Assembly: GCA_002348345.1 (NCBI GenBank)
Contig: DEAY01000333.1
Coordinates: 8,651-21,532 of the forward strand
DNA: 12,882 nucleotides
Source: Verrucomicrobia bacterium UBA2970
Lineage (GTDB): Bacteria > Verrucomicrobiota > Verrucomicrobiia > Limisphaerales > AAA164-E04
Reading direction: 5' to 3'
Shown piece by piece: positions 1-7,142 of this stretch; within the stretch, counting starts at the first letter, position 1, and every line of letters starts with the position of its first letter. The notes beneath the pieces are model-generated. The model did not search any database and was not told the origin of the DNA. It saw nothing but the letters and a program-made list of their open reading frames with translations. Position numbers and translations under genes: made by a program.

Positions 1-1
1 T

Positions 2-223
2 GCGGCGATCAAAGGTGAGGGCCCCATGCCGGGCTCTCAGTTTGATTATGCCGCGGAGTTGACCGAAATGGTTCTCCTGGGAGTGCTGGCCCAACGTTAT
101 TCGGAATCCTTCCAATGGGATGCCGAGGCGATGCGGATCACCGACAAACCACACCTCAATGCCCACCTTCGCGAACCCGCTCGCGAAGAATGGCGGATGG
201 GGGATGATTTATGGCGAGGCTAG
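2..223 (+). CDS. Gfo/Idh/MocA-family oxidoreductase, C-terminal end only (partial)
   Basis: The reading frame is open from base 2 and stops with TAG at 221-223, so only about the last 73 residues are visible and the NAD(P)-binding Rossmann domain lies outside the window. The visible tail has the features I associate with the C-terminus of PVC-group Gfo/Idh/MocA proteins: a G-S-x-F-D-Y-A turn, a T-E-M-V-L-L-G helix, and the F-x-W-D-A-E-x-M-x-I-T strand followed by a basic/aromatic end. Family members are NAD(P)-dependent sugar or inositol dehydrogenases, or related glycan-acting enzymes, but substrate cannot be judged from this fragment. The next gene, a sulfatase, starts inside its last codons (ATG at 211), which suggests co-transcription and translational coupling. 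The family call is moderately sure and the substrate is unknown. Confidence 0.72.
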   Translation, partial: AAIKGEGPMPGSQFDYAAELTEMVLLGVLAQRYSESFQWDAEAMRITDKPHLNAHLREPAREEWRMGDDLWRG

Positions 224-1785
224 GAACCGGTGTGTCAGCCACAAGCTCAGTGAAGAGGGAAGGGCCTCGGTGTGAAGGCGGGCTGAAGGGGGTGCTGGCC
301 GTGGTCTTTGCCGGGATGACGATGCTTGTCGGCGAGCCAGCCCAGCGGCCGAATCTGATTCTGATTCTCGCGGACGACATGGGGTATGGGGATATTCAGC
401 ACTTGAATCCTGACTCCCGCATCGCCACGCCGAATCTCGACCGTCTTGGGCGCGAGGGGATGACTTTTTTCGATGCCCATTCTCCCTCTGGGGTGTGTAC
501 TCCAACACGCTACGGTGTGGTCACCGGGCGGTATTGCTGGAGGTCCCGCTTAAAGCGGGGAGTCTTGGGGGGCTATAGTGAACCTCTCCTAGATCATGAT
601 CAAATCACCATCGCCGAAATGCTTCGGGCCGCGGGTTACCAGACCGCGGCGGTCGGCAAATGGCATTTGGGGATGGCGCTTCCGGTCCTGGGGGAGAATG
701 TGGTTAGAAAGGACTGGTCTGGGGATCCCGGAATCGATTTCGACGGTGTTATCACGGACAGCCCGATTCACCACGGGTTTGGTTCCTACTTTGGGGTGAG
801 CGCATCGCTCGATATGGCGCCCTATGTCTATGTTCGAAATGACCGCTTCACCATGAAGCCGACGCTGAATCAGGCGCCGGTTCGATTTCCTCATTTCGTT
901 CGAGAGGGCCCGAGGGCGCTGGATTTTGTGATTGATGAGGTGCTCGATCGTTTGACCCGTGAGGCCGAACATGTGATTCGGGTCTCGGCAACCAAGAATG
1001 CCCCGTTTTTTCTCTATCTGCCCCTGACCGGTCCTCATAAGCCGACTCAGCCTCATCCGCGTTTTCGAGGTCGCACGGATCTGGGTGAGTATGGGGACTT
1101 CATCGTTCAGGTGGATTGGACGGTGGGTTCCATTTTGAGTCTCCTTGATGAGATGGGCATTGCCGGCAATACCCTCGTGGTGTTTACCTCCGACAACGGA
1201 TCTTACATGTATCGATATGACGATTCCAATCAACCCGATCATGTTGATGATCACGGGATCCAGGGGTATCGCCAGGATCGCCATCGGGCGAACGGTCCCT
1301 TTCGAGGCACCAAGGCGGATATTTGGGAGGGGGGACACCATGTCCCTTTCCTGGTCCGGTGGCCCAATGGGGTTTCTGCCGGGGCGACCTGTTCAGAGCC
1401 GATTTGTTTGACGGATCTTTACGCGACCTTCGCGGACCTCGCTGACACGCGCGTTGTCCGCGGCAATGCGGAAGATAGCGTTTCGCTGATCGGCATGTTG
1501 AGGGGGCAGCGACAGGTCCGCGGGGTGCCGGTGATTCATCACTCATCAGGGGGAATGTTTGCCATTCGAGACCGAAACTGGAAATTGGTTCTGGGGAATG
1601 GCTCGGGGGGACGAGAAGCGCCTCGAGGGGAACCATTTGAAGCCCCTTACCAGTTGTTCGACTTGCACTCCGATCCAGGGGAGTCGGTCGATGTGGCGGA
1701 GCGTTTTCCCGGGGTCGTCGAATCGCTGACACGGAAGATGATGGCCATTCGCGACGGACGTGCAGGAGATGAGATCAATGAATAG
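211..1785 (+). CDS. Secreted formylglycine-dependent sulfatase (arylsulfatase-like, CTPTR type)
   Basis: This 524-residue protein is a type I sulfatase that should hydrolyse sulfate esters in the cell envelope or outside the cell. The canonical C-x-P-x-R motif is C-T-P-T-R, with Cys96 (codon 496-498) as the residue converted to formylglycine. Other expected active-site residues are visible: Asp55-Asp56 (ADD) and Asp327-Asn328 (SDNG) for the metal, plus Lys149 and His151 (GKWHLG), His275 (GPHKP) and Lys367 (GTKADIWEGG). A hydrophobic stretch at about residues 27-41 fits a signal peptide or anchor. The ATG at 211 follows a purine-rich GGGGGAT about 6-8 bases upstream and overlaps the preceding gene; a GTG at 250 would give a tidier signal peptide. 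The natural substrate cannot be read from sequence, and a sulfated polysaccharide is an inference from context. Its 3' end overlaps the next sulfatase gene. Confidence 0.9.
   Translation: MARLGTGVSATSSVKREGPRCEGGLKGVLAVVFAGMTMLVGEPAQRPNLILILADDMGYGDIQHLNPDSRIATPNLDRLGREGMTFFDAHSPSGVCTPTRYGVVTGRYCWRSRLKRGVLGGYSEPLLDHDQITIAEMLRAAGYQTAAVGKWHLGMALPVLGENVVRKDWSGDPGIDFDGVITDSPIHHGFGSYFGVSASLDMAPYVYVRNDRFTMKPTLNQAPVRFPHFVREGPRALDFVIDEVLDRLTREAEHVIRVSATKNAPFFLYLPLTGPHKPTQPHPRFRGRTDLGEYGDFIVQVDWTVGSILSLLDEMGIAGNTLVVFTSDNGSYMYRYDDSNQPDHVDDHGIQGYRQDRHRANGPFRGTKADIWEGGHHVPFLVRWPNGVSAGATCSEPICLTDLYATFADLADTRVVRGNAEDSVSLIGMLRGQRQVRGVPVIHHSSGGMFAIRDRNWKLVLGNGSGGREAPRGEPFEAPYQLFDLHSDPGESVDVAERFPGVVESLTRKMMAIRDGRAGDEINE
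1764..1768 (+). promoter_or_regulatory. Ribosome binding site deciding the start of the second sulfatase
   Basis: AGGAG lies 9 bases before ATG 1778 and inside the end of the upstream sulfatase gene. It favours ATG 1778 over the in-frame GTG at 1760 and ATG at 1769, neither of which has a site at usable spacing. Confidence 0.55.
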
Positions 1786-3664
1786 TCGATTGGAAATGGG
1801 AAGGTTACCTCTCCGAGGTCTCTTGATGGTGGCGGGGATTGTGATCGTGGTTGCCATGGGTCGGTGCGGAGAACGCCCGAATTTTGTGTGGCTGATCTCG
1901 GAGGACAACTCCAAGCATTTCCTTTCTTTATACGACGAGATGGGAACGGACACCCCTCGAATCGCGGCGTTGGCGGAGGAAGGACTGATCTTTGAGCATG
2001 CGTTTTCGAATGCTCCGGTCTGTAGCGTTGCCCGAACGACCCTCATGACCGGATGCTACGCGCCCCGGATCGGGACTCAATTTCATCGGAAGGCCGTCAC
2101 CGTGCCACTGCCCCAGGGCGTGAAGATGTTCCCGACTTGGCTTCGGGAGGCAGGCTATTACGCGACCAACAATCGGAAGAAGGACTATAATGCGATCGAA
2201 AACGAGGGCGTTTGGGATGAATCTTCGCCCCGTGCGAGTTGGAGGAATCGAAAACCGGGGCAACCCTTCTTTCACATGCAGAGCTTCGGCGTCTCCCATG
2301 AGAGTTCATTGCATTTCTCTCGGACCGTGTTTGAAAACGAGGCGACTGACACCGATCCCGATTCAGTCCAGTTGGCACCCTATCACCCCGACACGAAGCT
2401 CTTTCGCTATACCTACGCCCGGTATCATGACCGGATTCGGCAGGTGGATCGGCAGATCGGGAGTGTGGTGGATCAGATGAAGGCGGAGGGCCTTCTCGAG
2501 AATACCTTCATCTTTTATTTTGGTGATCACGGGGGCGTGCTGCCGGGAACCAAAGGCTATGGAAAGGAGCGGGGGCTTCATGTGCCCTTGGTGATTCGGG
2601 TGCCGGAGAACTTCCGACACCTCATCCCTCTCAAGATCGGATCGCGAGTGAATGGATTTGTCCAGTTCATTGATTTTGGACCGACCTTGCTCCACCTTGC
2701 GGGCTTAAAGGTTCCCCTCGCTCTCGATGGCGATCCCTTCCTGGGGCCGGACCTCAATGAGGTGACGTTATCCCGCCGGGATGAAGCCTTCGGATACGCA
2801 GACCGGTTTGACGAGAAATACGATTTCGTTCGGGTGCTTCGGAAAGGACGCTATTCCTATGTTCGCAGTTATCAGCCCTTCAATTTCGACGGACTGCAGA
2901 ATAACTATCGTTACATTATGTTGGCCTATGAAGAGTGGCGTCAACGGTATGAGGCCGGGGCGCTCACGCCGGTGCAACGCCAGTTCTTCGAACCGCAGCC
3001 GGTGGAAGCCTTGTATGATGTGGAGCGTGATCCTCATGAGATTGAGAATCTTGCTCGATATCCCGAATCTTCAGCTGTGCTTCTGGAGATGCGAGAGCGA
3101 CTTAATCAGCGGGTTGTCGCGATGAACGATCTGAGTTTCTTTCCCGAGAGTGATCTGGCCCAGAGGGCCTTTGGAAACCCCACGGAGTTTGGCCAATCCC
3201 AGCATGAATTAATTGCGCGCCTGGTGAAGACCGCTGACCTGAGTCTGAAGCCCTACGCCGAGGCGCAACGGGAAATCGGAGTTGCCTTGGAATCCGAAGA
3301 ATGGCTGGTGCGGTATTGGGGCCTGATCGTCTGTTCCTCGCACGGGACTCGGGCGGTGCCCATGGCGCAACGGGCCCGGAAATTGGCGGCCAGGGATGCC
3401 AACCGCCTGGTCCGAATGCGGGCGGCTGAGTTTTTGGGCCTGATCGGAGTGGAGGATCCCCGTCCTGTCATGCTGGAGGTGCTTCGGAGCACGACTTCGG
3501 GCATTGAAGCCTGCCTGATGCTGAATACCGTTGTCCTGCTGCAGGACGGTTCGCCGGGCTATCGCTTCGAGCTCGGAGAATCGGATCTGCAGGAGGGAGT
3601 GGCGAAGGACTTGAACGTGCAGAGAAGGATGCGCTATCTCGTGGGAGATTTGCGTCGCCCCTGA
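1778..3664 (+). CDS. Secreted sulfatase with atypical CSVAR active site and HEAT-like C-terminal extension
   Basis: This 628-residue sulfatase-family protein has a hydrophobic N-terminal segment (about residues 12-28). The alkaline-phosphatase/sulfatase core runs from about residue 34 to 435. The active-site motif is C-S-V-A-R with Cys82 (codon 2021-2023); Val replaces the Pro/Ala of C-x-P/A-x-R. The first metal site reads S-E-D-N (Glu42, Asp43) instead of A-D-D, and the second reads G-D-H-G (Asp250, His251); Lys259 follows. A poorly conserved region leads to a C-terminal extension (about residues 485-600) rich in A/L/R helices that looks like HEAT-type repeats. From memory, this SEDN/CSVAR combination recurs in PVC-group sulfatases, so I expect an active enzyme, but formylglycine formation at this motif is not certain. 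The start overlaps the upstream sulfatase stop by 8 bases, indicating an operon. Confidence 0.87.
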   Translation: MNSRLEMGRLPLRGLLMVAGIVIVVAMGRCGERPNFVWLISEDNSKHFLSLYDEMGTDTPRIAALAEEGLIFEHAFSNAPVCSVARTTLMTGCYAPRIGTQFHRKAVTVPLPQGVKMFPTWLREAGYYATNNRKKDYNAIENEGVWDESSPRASWRNRKPGQPFFHMQSFGVSHESSLHFSRTVFENEATDTDPDSVQLAPYHPDTKLFRYTYARYHDRIRQVDRQIGSVVDQMKAEGLLENTFIFYFGDHGGVLPGTKGYGKERGLHVPLVIRVPENFRHLIPLKIGSRVNGFVQFIDFGPTLLHLAGLKVPLALDGDPFLGPDLNEVTLSRRDEAFGYADRFDEKYDFVRVLRKGRYSYVRSYQPFNFDGLQNNYRYIMLAYEEWRQRYEAGALTPVQRQFFEPQPVEALYDVERDPHEIENLARYPESSAVLLEMRERLNQRVVAMNDLSFFPESDLAQRAFGNPTEFGQSQHELIARLVKTADLSLKPYAEAQREIGVALESEEWLVRYWGLIVCSSHGTRAVPMAQRARKLAARDANRLVRMRAAEFLGLIGVEDPRPVMLEVLRSTTSGIEACLMLNTVVLLQDGSPGYRFELGESDLQEGVAKDLNVQRRMRYLVGDLRRP

Positions 3665-3677
3665 GTCGATTTGCCTT

Positions 3678-4607
3678 CTATTGCTCTGTCTCGAATAGAA
3701 GCGAGCGGAGGTGCGGGGGGAACGCCTGGATCAACCGTTCAGCCCCTACGACAGCCCCCTTCTCCGAAAAGTGGTATTGATCGACGGCGGAGAGCGTGTG
3801 ACGTTCACTGGGGAGGATCGAAAGGTAGAACGCCGAGAGAATGGCATGGAAGTCGATCGCGTAAATGCCAAGCCGGTCGCTCAGTTCCAGCATGGCATCG
3901 CTACGGTCGCGAAGGGTTGTTGAAATGCTTCCGTCTGGTCTGAAGACTCGCCAAGGGAGGGGCGTCACGAGAATTGGGGTGCCGTTCCACGATCGAATGA
4001 TTGAGACCATGGTCTCGAGATTATCTTGGAATTCGGAGAGCGTGGTGCTCTTGTTCTCCTCAGGTTTCGAAAACTGGTCGATCTGACCGAACTGAATCAA
4101 GACAAAGGCGGGCCGAGTCCGCTCGATGATGGCCAGACGGGCTCGGCGCTCTCCGAGGGCATTTTTGGTGCTGAGCCCGGGTTCCGCCGCGTTAAGTATG
4201 CGTGTGTCGGGCCCGGTGAATGCCTTGAGTCCTTCCGCCCAACCGCCGGAAACCACGGTCCCCTCACGAATGACACCGGAGGCGGTGGAATCTCCAATGA
4301 CGGCGACCGTATAGGGGGGGCGCAATTCAGAGCGGGTCCGGATCCGGAAAAACCCGAATGGTTTGGATGCCGTGGTGAGGGTAACTTTCGGGAGATGCGG
4401 AACCGGACCTTCTGTGATCTTCCAAGTATGGAGATCGTGGCTGGACTCGATATGGAGCCATTGCCCGGGGCTCGGGGGAAGTCGAATCTCGATTTGACCC
4501 GGTCGGGTTGCGCTGATTTCGGCAGCCAGGGGTTGAGCGTGGAGGGCCTGGGGCACCAACCCGAGGCCCAGGAACATCCAAGTCCAGTATTGCCCGAGGG
4601 AATTCAC
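3678..4607 (-). CDS. Secreted SGNH/GDSL hydrolase, rhamnogalacturonan acetylesterase-like, with non-canonical block III
   Basis: This 309-residue exported protein starts at GTG 4607, preceded by a weak GAG-containing site. Residues 1-24 form a signal peptide ending A-L-H-A-Q. Residues about 25-92 form a small domain with the 'ESSHDLHTW ... FGFFRIR' pattern seen in many verrucomicrobial secreted proteins. The hydrolase domain follows: block I G-D-S-T with nucleophile Ser107, and block V D-Q-Y-H with Asp276 and His279. Block III should read F-G-H-N-D in acetylesterases but reads F-G-Q-I-D (residues 173-177), so the oxyanion-hole Asn is Ile176. The family removes acetyl groups from polysaccharides; here activity may be altered or lost. 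It is last in a minus-strand cluster after an MBOAT acyltransferase and a second SGNH-like protein, so its substrate may be the glycan that cassette modifies. It ends 13 bases from the convergent sulfatase stop. Confidence 0.82.
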   Translation of the reverse strand: MNSLGQYWTWMFLGLGLVPQALHAQPLAAEISATRPGQIEIRLPPSPGQWLHIESSHDLHTWKITEGPVPHLPKVTLTTASKPFGFFRIRTRSELRPPYTVAVIGDSTASGVIREGTVVSGGWAEGLKAFTGPDTRILNAAEPGLSTKNALGERRARLAIIERTRPAFVLIQFGQIDQFSKPEENKSTTLSEFQDNLETMVSIIRSWNGTPILVTPLPWRVFRPDGSISTTLRDRSDAMLELSDRLGIYAIDFHAILSAFYLSILPSERHTLSAVDQYHFSEKGAVVGAERLIQAFPPHLRSLLFETEQ

Positions 4608-4628
4608 ATTGATCTCAACTTCATTTTC

Positions 4629-4661
4629 AGGTCCGTAGGTCAGGTCCGTAGGTCAGGTCCG
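4629..4661. repeat. 13-bp tandem repeat, about 2.5 perfect copies
   Basis: The unit AGGTCCGTAGGTC occurs at 4629-4641 and 4642-4654, followed by a partial copy at 4655-4661. AGGTC therefore appears five times in one orientation (4629, 4637, 4642, 4650, 4655). It fills most of the 64-base gap between the membrane-anchored SGNH-like gene and the secreted SGNH hydrolase gene, and would be transcribed as leader just upstream of the latter. It may be a replication-slippage expansion or a spacing/regulatory element. The sequence gives no evidence of function. Confidence 0.85.
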
Positions 4662-4671
4662 AAAGCCGATC

Positions 4672-5664
4672 CTACTCCACGCTCAGCAATCGGCCCAAGG
4701 TATCCGTATAGGGGGGCACGGCTGACGGTCGGAGGTGAGTCTTGGTGGCGAATTCGGAGTCGTCAAGTGTCGCCGGCAATTGTTTTAAGGGGATGCCCTT
4801 TGGGAACAGGGTCGACCATTCCTCCAGAAGGCGATCGTAATGACCTTGGAAGGGAGCCTCGGGAAAGGACGATGGAATCGGGCTCAAGCCGATGAAAAGT
4901 TGTGTTGACGGGGGAATTATCTGGTTGAAGAACTTGGCCTCTCGTTGATGACGCTCGGCAACCCGGTAGTCGCTACTGCCTCGGAGGTCGGTGGCGTTCA
5001 GCTCTCGGGGGTCGACCGCGGACCCCTTGTGTTGGGTCATGAACGAGAGCAATTCCGTCGAGAATCCATAATACTCCCGAAAGGCACCGGTGAGGGGGAT
5101 GGGCAACCGAGCCAGAAGGCGGTTTTCGACGATGTGGGCCCCCAACCACCAGCGAGGATCGGTGCGGGGGCTTGTCCCGTAGTAGTAGTCGAATCCGTTT
5201 TGCACGGCCTTGAATGCGCCGACGTGGTGGGTTGAGGGCGATTTTCTCCGGACGAATTCAGGGTGGACGAGAAGGACGATGACGTTCGGTGGCGTGGCGG
5301 CCGATTCAAGGGATTGCCGGAGCAACTGGCTGAAGCATTCGAGGTTGAGAAAACTCAAAGTGCCAAGGTTCAGAGTCGAATTCCCGGTCCGTTGCTTCAT
5401 GACGTTGGCGTCGACATTCATGAGACACGAGGAATCTCCAATCAGAATGACTTTCGTGTTATGTGGGGACCGGCTGGCCTCGATCTGGTGCACCATCACA
5501 CCCCGATCGACGTCGAGCGTGGGTCGCGGGGCGGGAAGGGCTGAGTTTCGGGCAGCGAGATGCATCATGGCCCCCAGCAGTGTTGCCACCACGACGGGGC
5601 CCAACCAGTGAACGCCCCACTGTTGGGCCGTTGTTTCATATTGATGGCTTCGATGGGGTTTCAT
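4672..5664 (-). CDS. Membrane-anchored SGNH-like protein paired with MBOAT (AlgJ/DltD-like role)
   Basis: This is a 330-residue protein with one N-terminal membrane segment (about residues 20-38), the rest probably extracytoplasmic. Block I is I-G-D-S-S, with Ser78 as likely nucleophile, followed by an L-N-L-G-T turn resembling block II. Near the C-terminus, T-H-L-R-P-S (His310) fits the 'D-x-x-H-L-s-p-x-G' catalytic block, except that the usual Asp position is Thr307. The start at ATG 5664 is chosen because it lies 8 bases after the MBOAT stop and leads directly into the anchor; a longer frame to 5817 would run through the MBOAT coding region. Known MBOAT systems (AlgI with AlgJ/AlgX, PatA with PatB, DltB with DltD) pair the membrane acyltransferase with an SGNH-type partner that passes the acyl group to the glycan. 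I infer that role here; overall similarity to a named family is not established. Confidence 0.78.
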   Translation of the reverse strand: MKPHRSHQYETTAQQWGVHWLGPVVVATLLGAMMHLAARNSALPAPRPTLDVDRGVMVHQIEASRSPHNTKVILIGDSSCLMNVDANVMKQRTGNSTLNLGTLSFLNLECFSQLLRQSLESAATPPNVIVLLVHPEFVRRKSPSTHHVGAFKAVQNGFDYYYGTSPRTDPRWWLGAHIVENRLLARLPIPLTGAFREYYGFSTELLSFMTQHKGSAVDPRELNATDLRGSSDYRVAERHQREAKFFNQIIPPSTQLFIGLSPIPSSFPEAPFQGHYDRLLEEWSTLFPKGIPLKQLPATLDDSEFATKTHLRPSAVPPYTDTLGRLLSVE

Positions 5665-5672
5665 CGTTTCCG

Positions 5673-7058
5673 CTAAAACTGAAAGTAAATGAAGGGGGTG
5701 CCGCGGGTGTCCCAAAACAGAACAATTCCATAGAGGATGATACCGTGAAACATCGTGCGAGGGAACCAATGCCACCGGAGTGAGGGGGTCAGATTTGCCG
5801 ACCAATACTGCCAGCACTGCATCGTGATGATCGGTAAGGTGAACAAGCCCAGGTTAGCAAGGTAGCTCCTCGTCCACTCGGGAAAAACAGGATACCAGAA
5901 ACTCATGGTGTAGTTCTGGATTTGGTCGAGCGATTGTGCCCGGAAGAGGAGCCAGCCAAAAAAAACAAAACTCATCGTCATCCCCCATGAGACGATCGAG
6001 GTAGCTCTTGTCTGGGGGGTGTATCGGGCGAACCCGATCAGGATGATGCCGTGCCAGGCCCCCCAAAGGATGAAATTCCACCCGGCTCCATGCCACAGGC
6101 CGGCCACCAGCATCGTGATCAGGAGATTTCGCTTCGTGACCCAGGTCGGCCCTCGATTGCCTCCCAGAGGGATATAGAGATAGTCTCGAAACCAGGTCGA
6201 GAGACTGATATGCCAGCGACGCCAGAACTCGCTCGGGGTTCGGGCGAAATAGGGGAGATTAAAATTGAGCATTAATTCAAAGCCAAGAAGGAACGCGATG
6301 CCCCGAGCAATGTCGCTATAACCCGAGAAGTCGCAATAGATTTGAAATCCGAAGGCAATCGTCGCTGCCACGATGATGGGGCCCTCGATTCTTGGGTCGG
6401 CGTATACCATATCGACCAAGGGAGCCAGATTGTCCGCAACCACCACTTTCTTGAACAGGCCCCACAGGATGAGCCATGTTCCCTGTTGGAGCGCTCGACT
6501 CGTGATCCGTCGAAGGGAGAGGAATTGCGGAAGGAGATGGGGGGCGCGTTCGATCGGACCGGCGACCAGTTGGGGGAAGAAAGAGACGTAGGCGAGAAAG
6601 GCCGTGAGGTCACGCTGGGGGCGAAGGCGGTCGCGATAAACATCGATGGTGTAACTCAGGCTTTGGAAGGTATAGAAGGAGATCCCGACAGGGAGAATCA
6701 CCTGGAGCACTGGCAGGTTGGGTTCGAACTCCAGTATGCGAAGACCTTGTTGGACGTTCTCGATGAAGAAGTTGTAGTACTTGAAGCATCCAAGGGCTCC
6801 GAGATTAACAGCCAAACTCACGCCCAGGAGTCGGCGTTTGCCTTTGGGGGAGGCGTTGCCCATCGCCGAACCGGCGTAGAAGTCGACGAGACTGGATAGG
6901 AGGAGAAGGCCGGTAAACCGCCAATCCCACCAGCCGTAAAAGAAATAGCTAGCCAGAACAATCATTCGATTGCGGAGGACAAGGGAGTGGCGGCAAAGGC
7001 TATAGACCAGAAGAAAGGCGATGAGAAAGCCCAGAAAGACTGTCGAATTGAAATACAT
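5673..7058 (-). CDS. MBOAT-family membrane-bound O-acyltransferase, AlgI/DltB type
   Basis: This 461-residue polytopic membrane protein has the AlgI layout: Y-F-F-Y-G-W-W-D-W-R near residues 38-47, K-Y-Y-N-F at 93-97, L-P-V-G-I-S-F-Y-T-F-Q-S at 122-133, and F-F-P-Q-L-V-A-G-P-I at 160-169. Next come Y-C-D-F-S-G-Y-S-D at 241-249, F-W-R-R-W-H-I-S-L-S at 278-287, and the catalytic G-L-W-H-G-A-G-W region with His323, plus a second W-H-G at His336. Family members move an acyl group, usually acetyl, across the membrane to a surface polysaccharide or teichoic acid. ATG 7058 is used; AAGGGA lies almost directly upstream, which is tight spacing. The SGNH-like partner gene begins 8 bases after the stop, so both probably share one transcript. 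The acyl group and acceptor cannot be read from the sequence. The family call is very sure. Confidence 0.94.
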   Translation of the reverse strand: MYFNSTVFLGFLIAFLLVYSLCRHSLVLRNRMIVLASYFFYGWWDWRFTGLLLLSSLVDFYAGSAMGNASPKGKRRLLGVSLAVNLGALGCFKYYNFFIENVQQGLRILEFEPNLPVLQVILPVGISFYTFQSLSYTIDVYRDRLRPQRDLTAFLAYVSFFPQLVAGPIERAPHLLPQFLSLRRITSRALQQGTWLILWGLFKKVVVADNLAPLVDMVYADPRIEGPIIVAATIAFGFQIYCDFSGYSDIARGIAFLLGFELMLNFNLPYFARTPSEFWRRWHISLSTWFRDYLYIPLGGNRGPTWVTKRNLLITMLVAGLWHGAGWNFILWGAWHGIILIGFARYTPQTRATSIVSWGMTMSFVFFGWLLFRAQSLDQIQNYTMSFWYPVFPEWTRSYLANLGLFTLPIITMQCWQYWSANLTPSLRWHWFPRTMFHGIILYGIVLFWDTRGTPFIYFQF

Positions 7059-7142
7059 TCCCTTTGGTTGAGACCTAAAAAGAATATTTCTGAGGGGACT
7101 GCAACAAAAAAGGGGGCCGAATTGGGCTGGGGCGGCGATTCG

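Noticed and set aside
589..1341. A 250-codon open frame on the minus strand inside the first sulfatase gene
   Set aside because: It is fully covered by a sulfatase with intact catalytic motifs, and its translation shows no domain or signal peptide; the frame is a by-product of GC-rich codon use.
1850..1876. A possible lipoprotein signal in the CSVAR sulfatase (A-M-G-R-C)
   Set aside because: The residue before Cys is Arg, which does not fit the lipobox L-A/S-G/A-C, so a normal signal peptide or anchor is more likely.
1771..4617. GAGATCAATG at 1771-1780 and, on the minus strand, at 4608-4617, each at a gene start
   Set aside because: It is short, and partly explained by ribosome-site plus start-codon constraints; two copies do not support a shared control element.
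4307..4716. The 13-mer CCGTATAGGGGGG occurs twice (4307-4319 and 4704-4716) in the two SGNH genes
   Set aside because: Both copies encode P-P-Y-T in unrelated positions of the proteins; this is best explained by codon use and chance rather than a mobile or regulatory repeat.
4026..4895. A 289-codon plus-strand open frame opposite the two SGNH genes
   Set aside because: It spans parts of two genes and the tandem repeat between them, with Gly/Arg/Pro-rich sequence and no recognisable motif.
5665..5817. A 51-codon N-terminal extension of the membrane-anchored SGNH-like protein
   Set aside because: It would lie wholly inside the MBOAT coding region, while ATG 5664 directly precedes the membrane anchor and follows the MBOAT stop by 8 bases.
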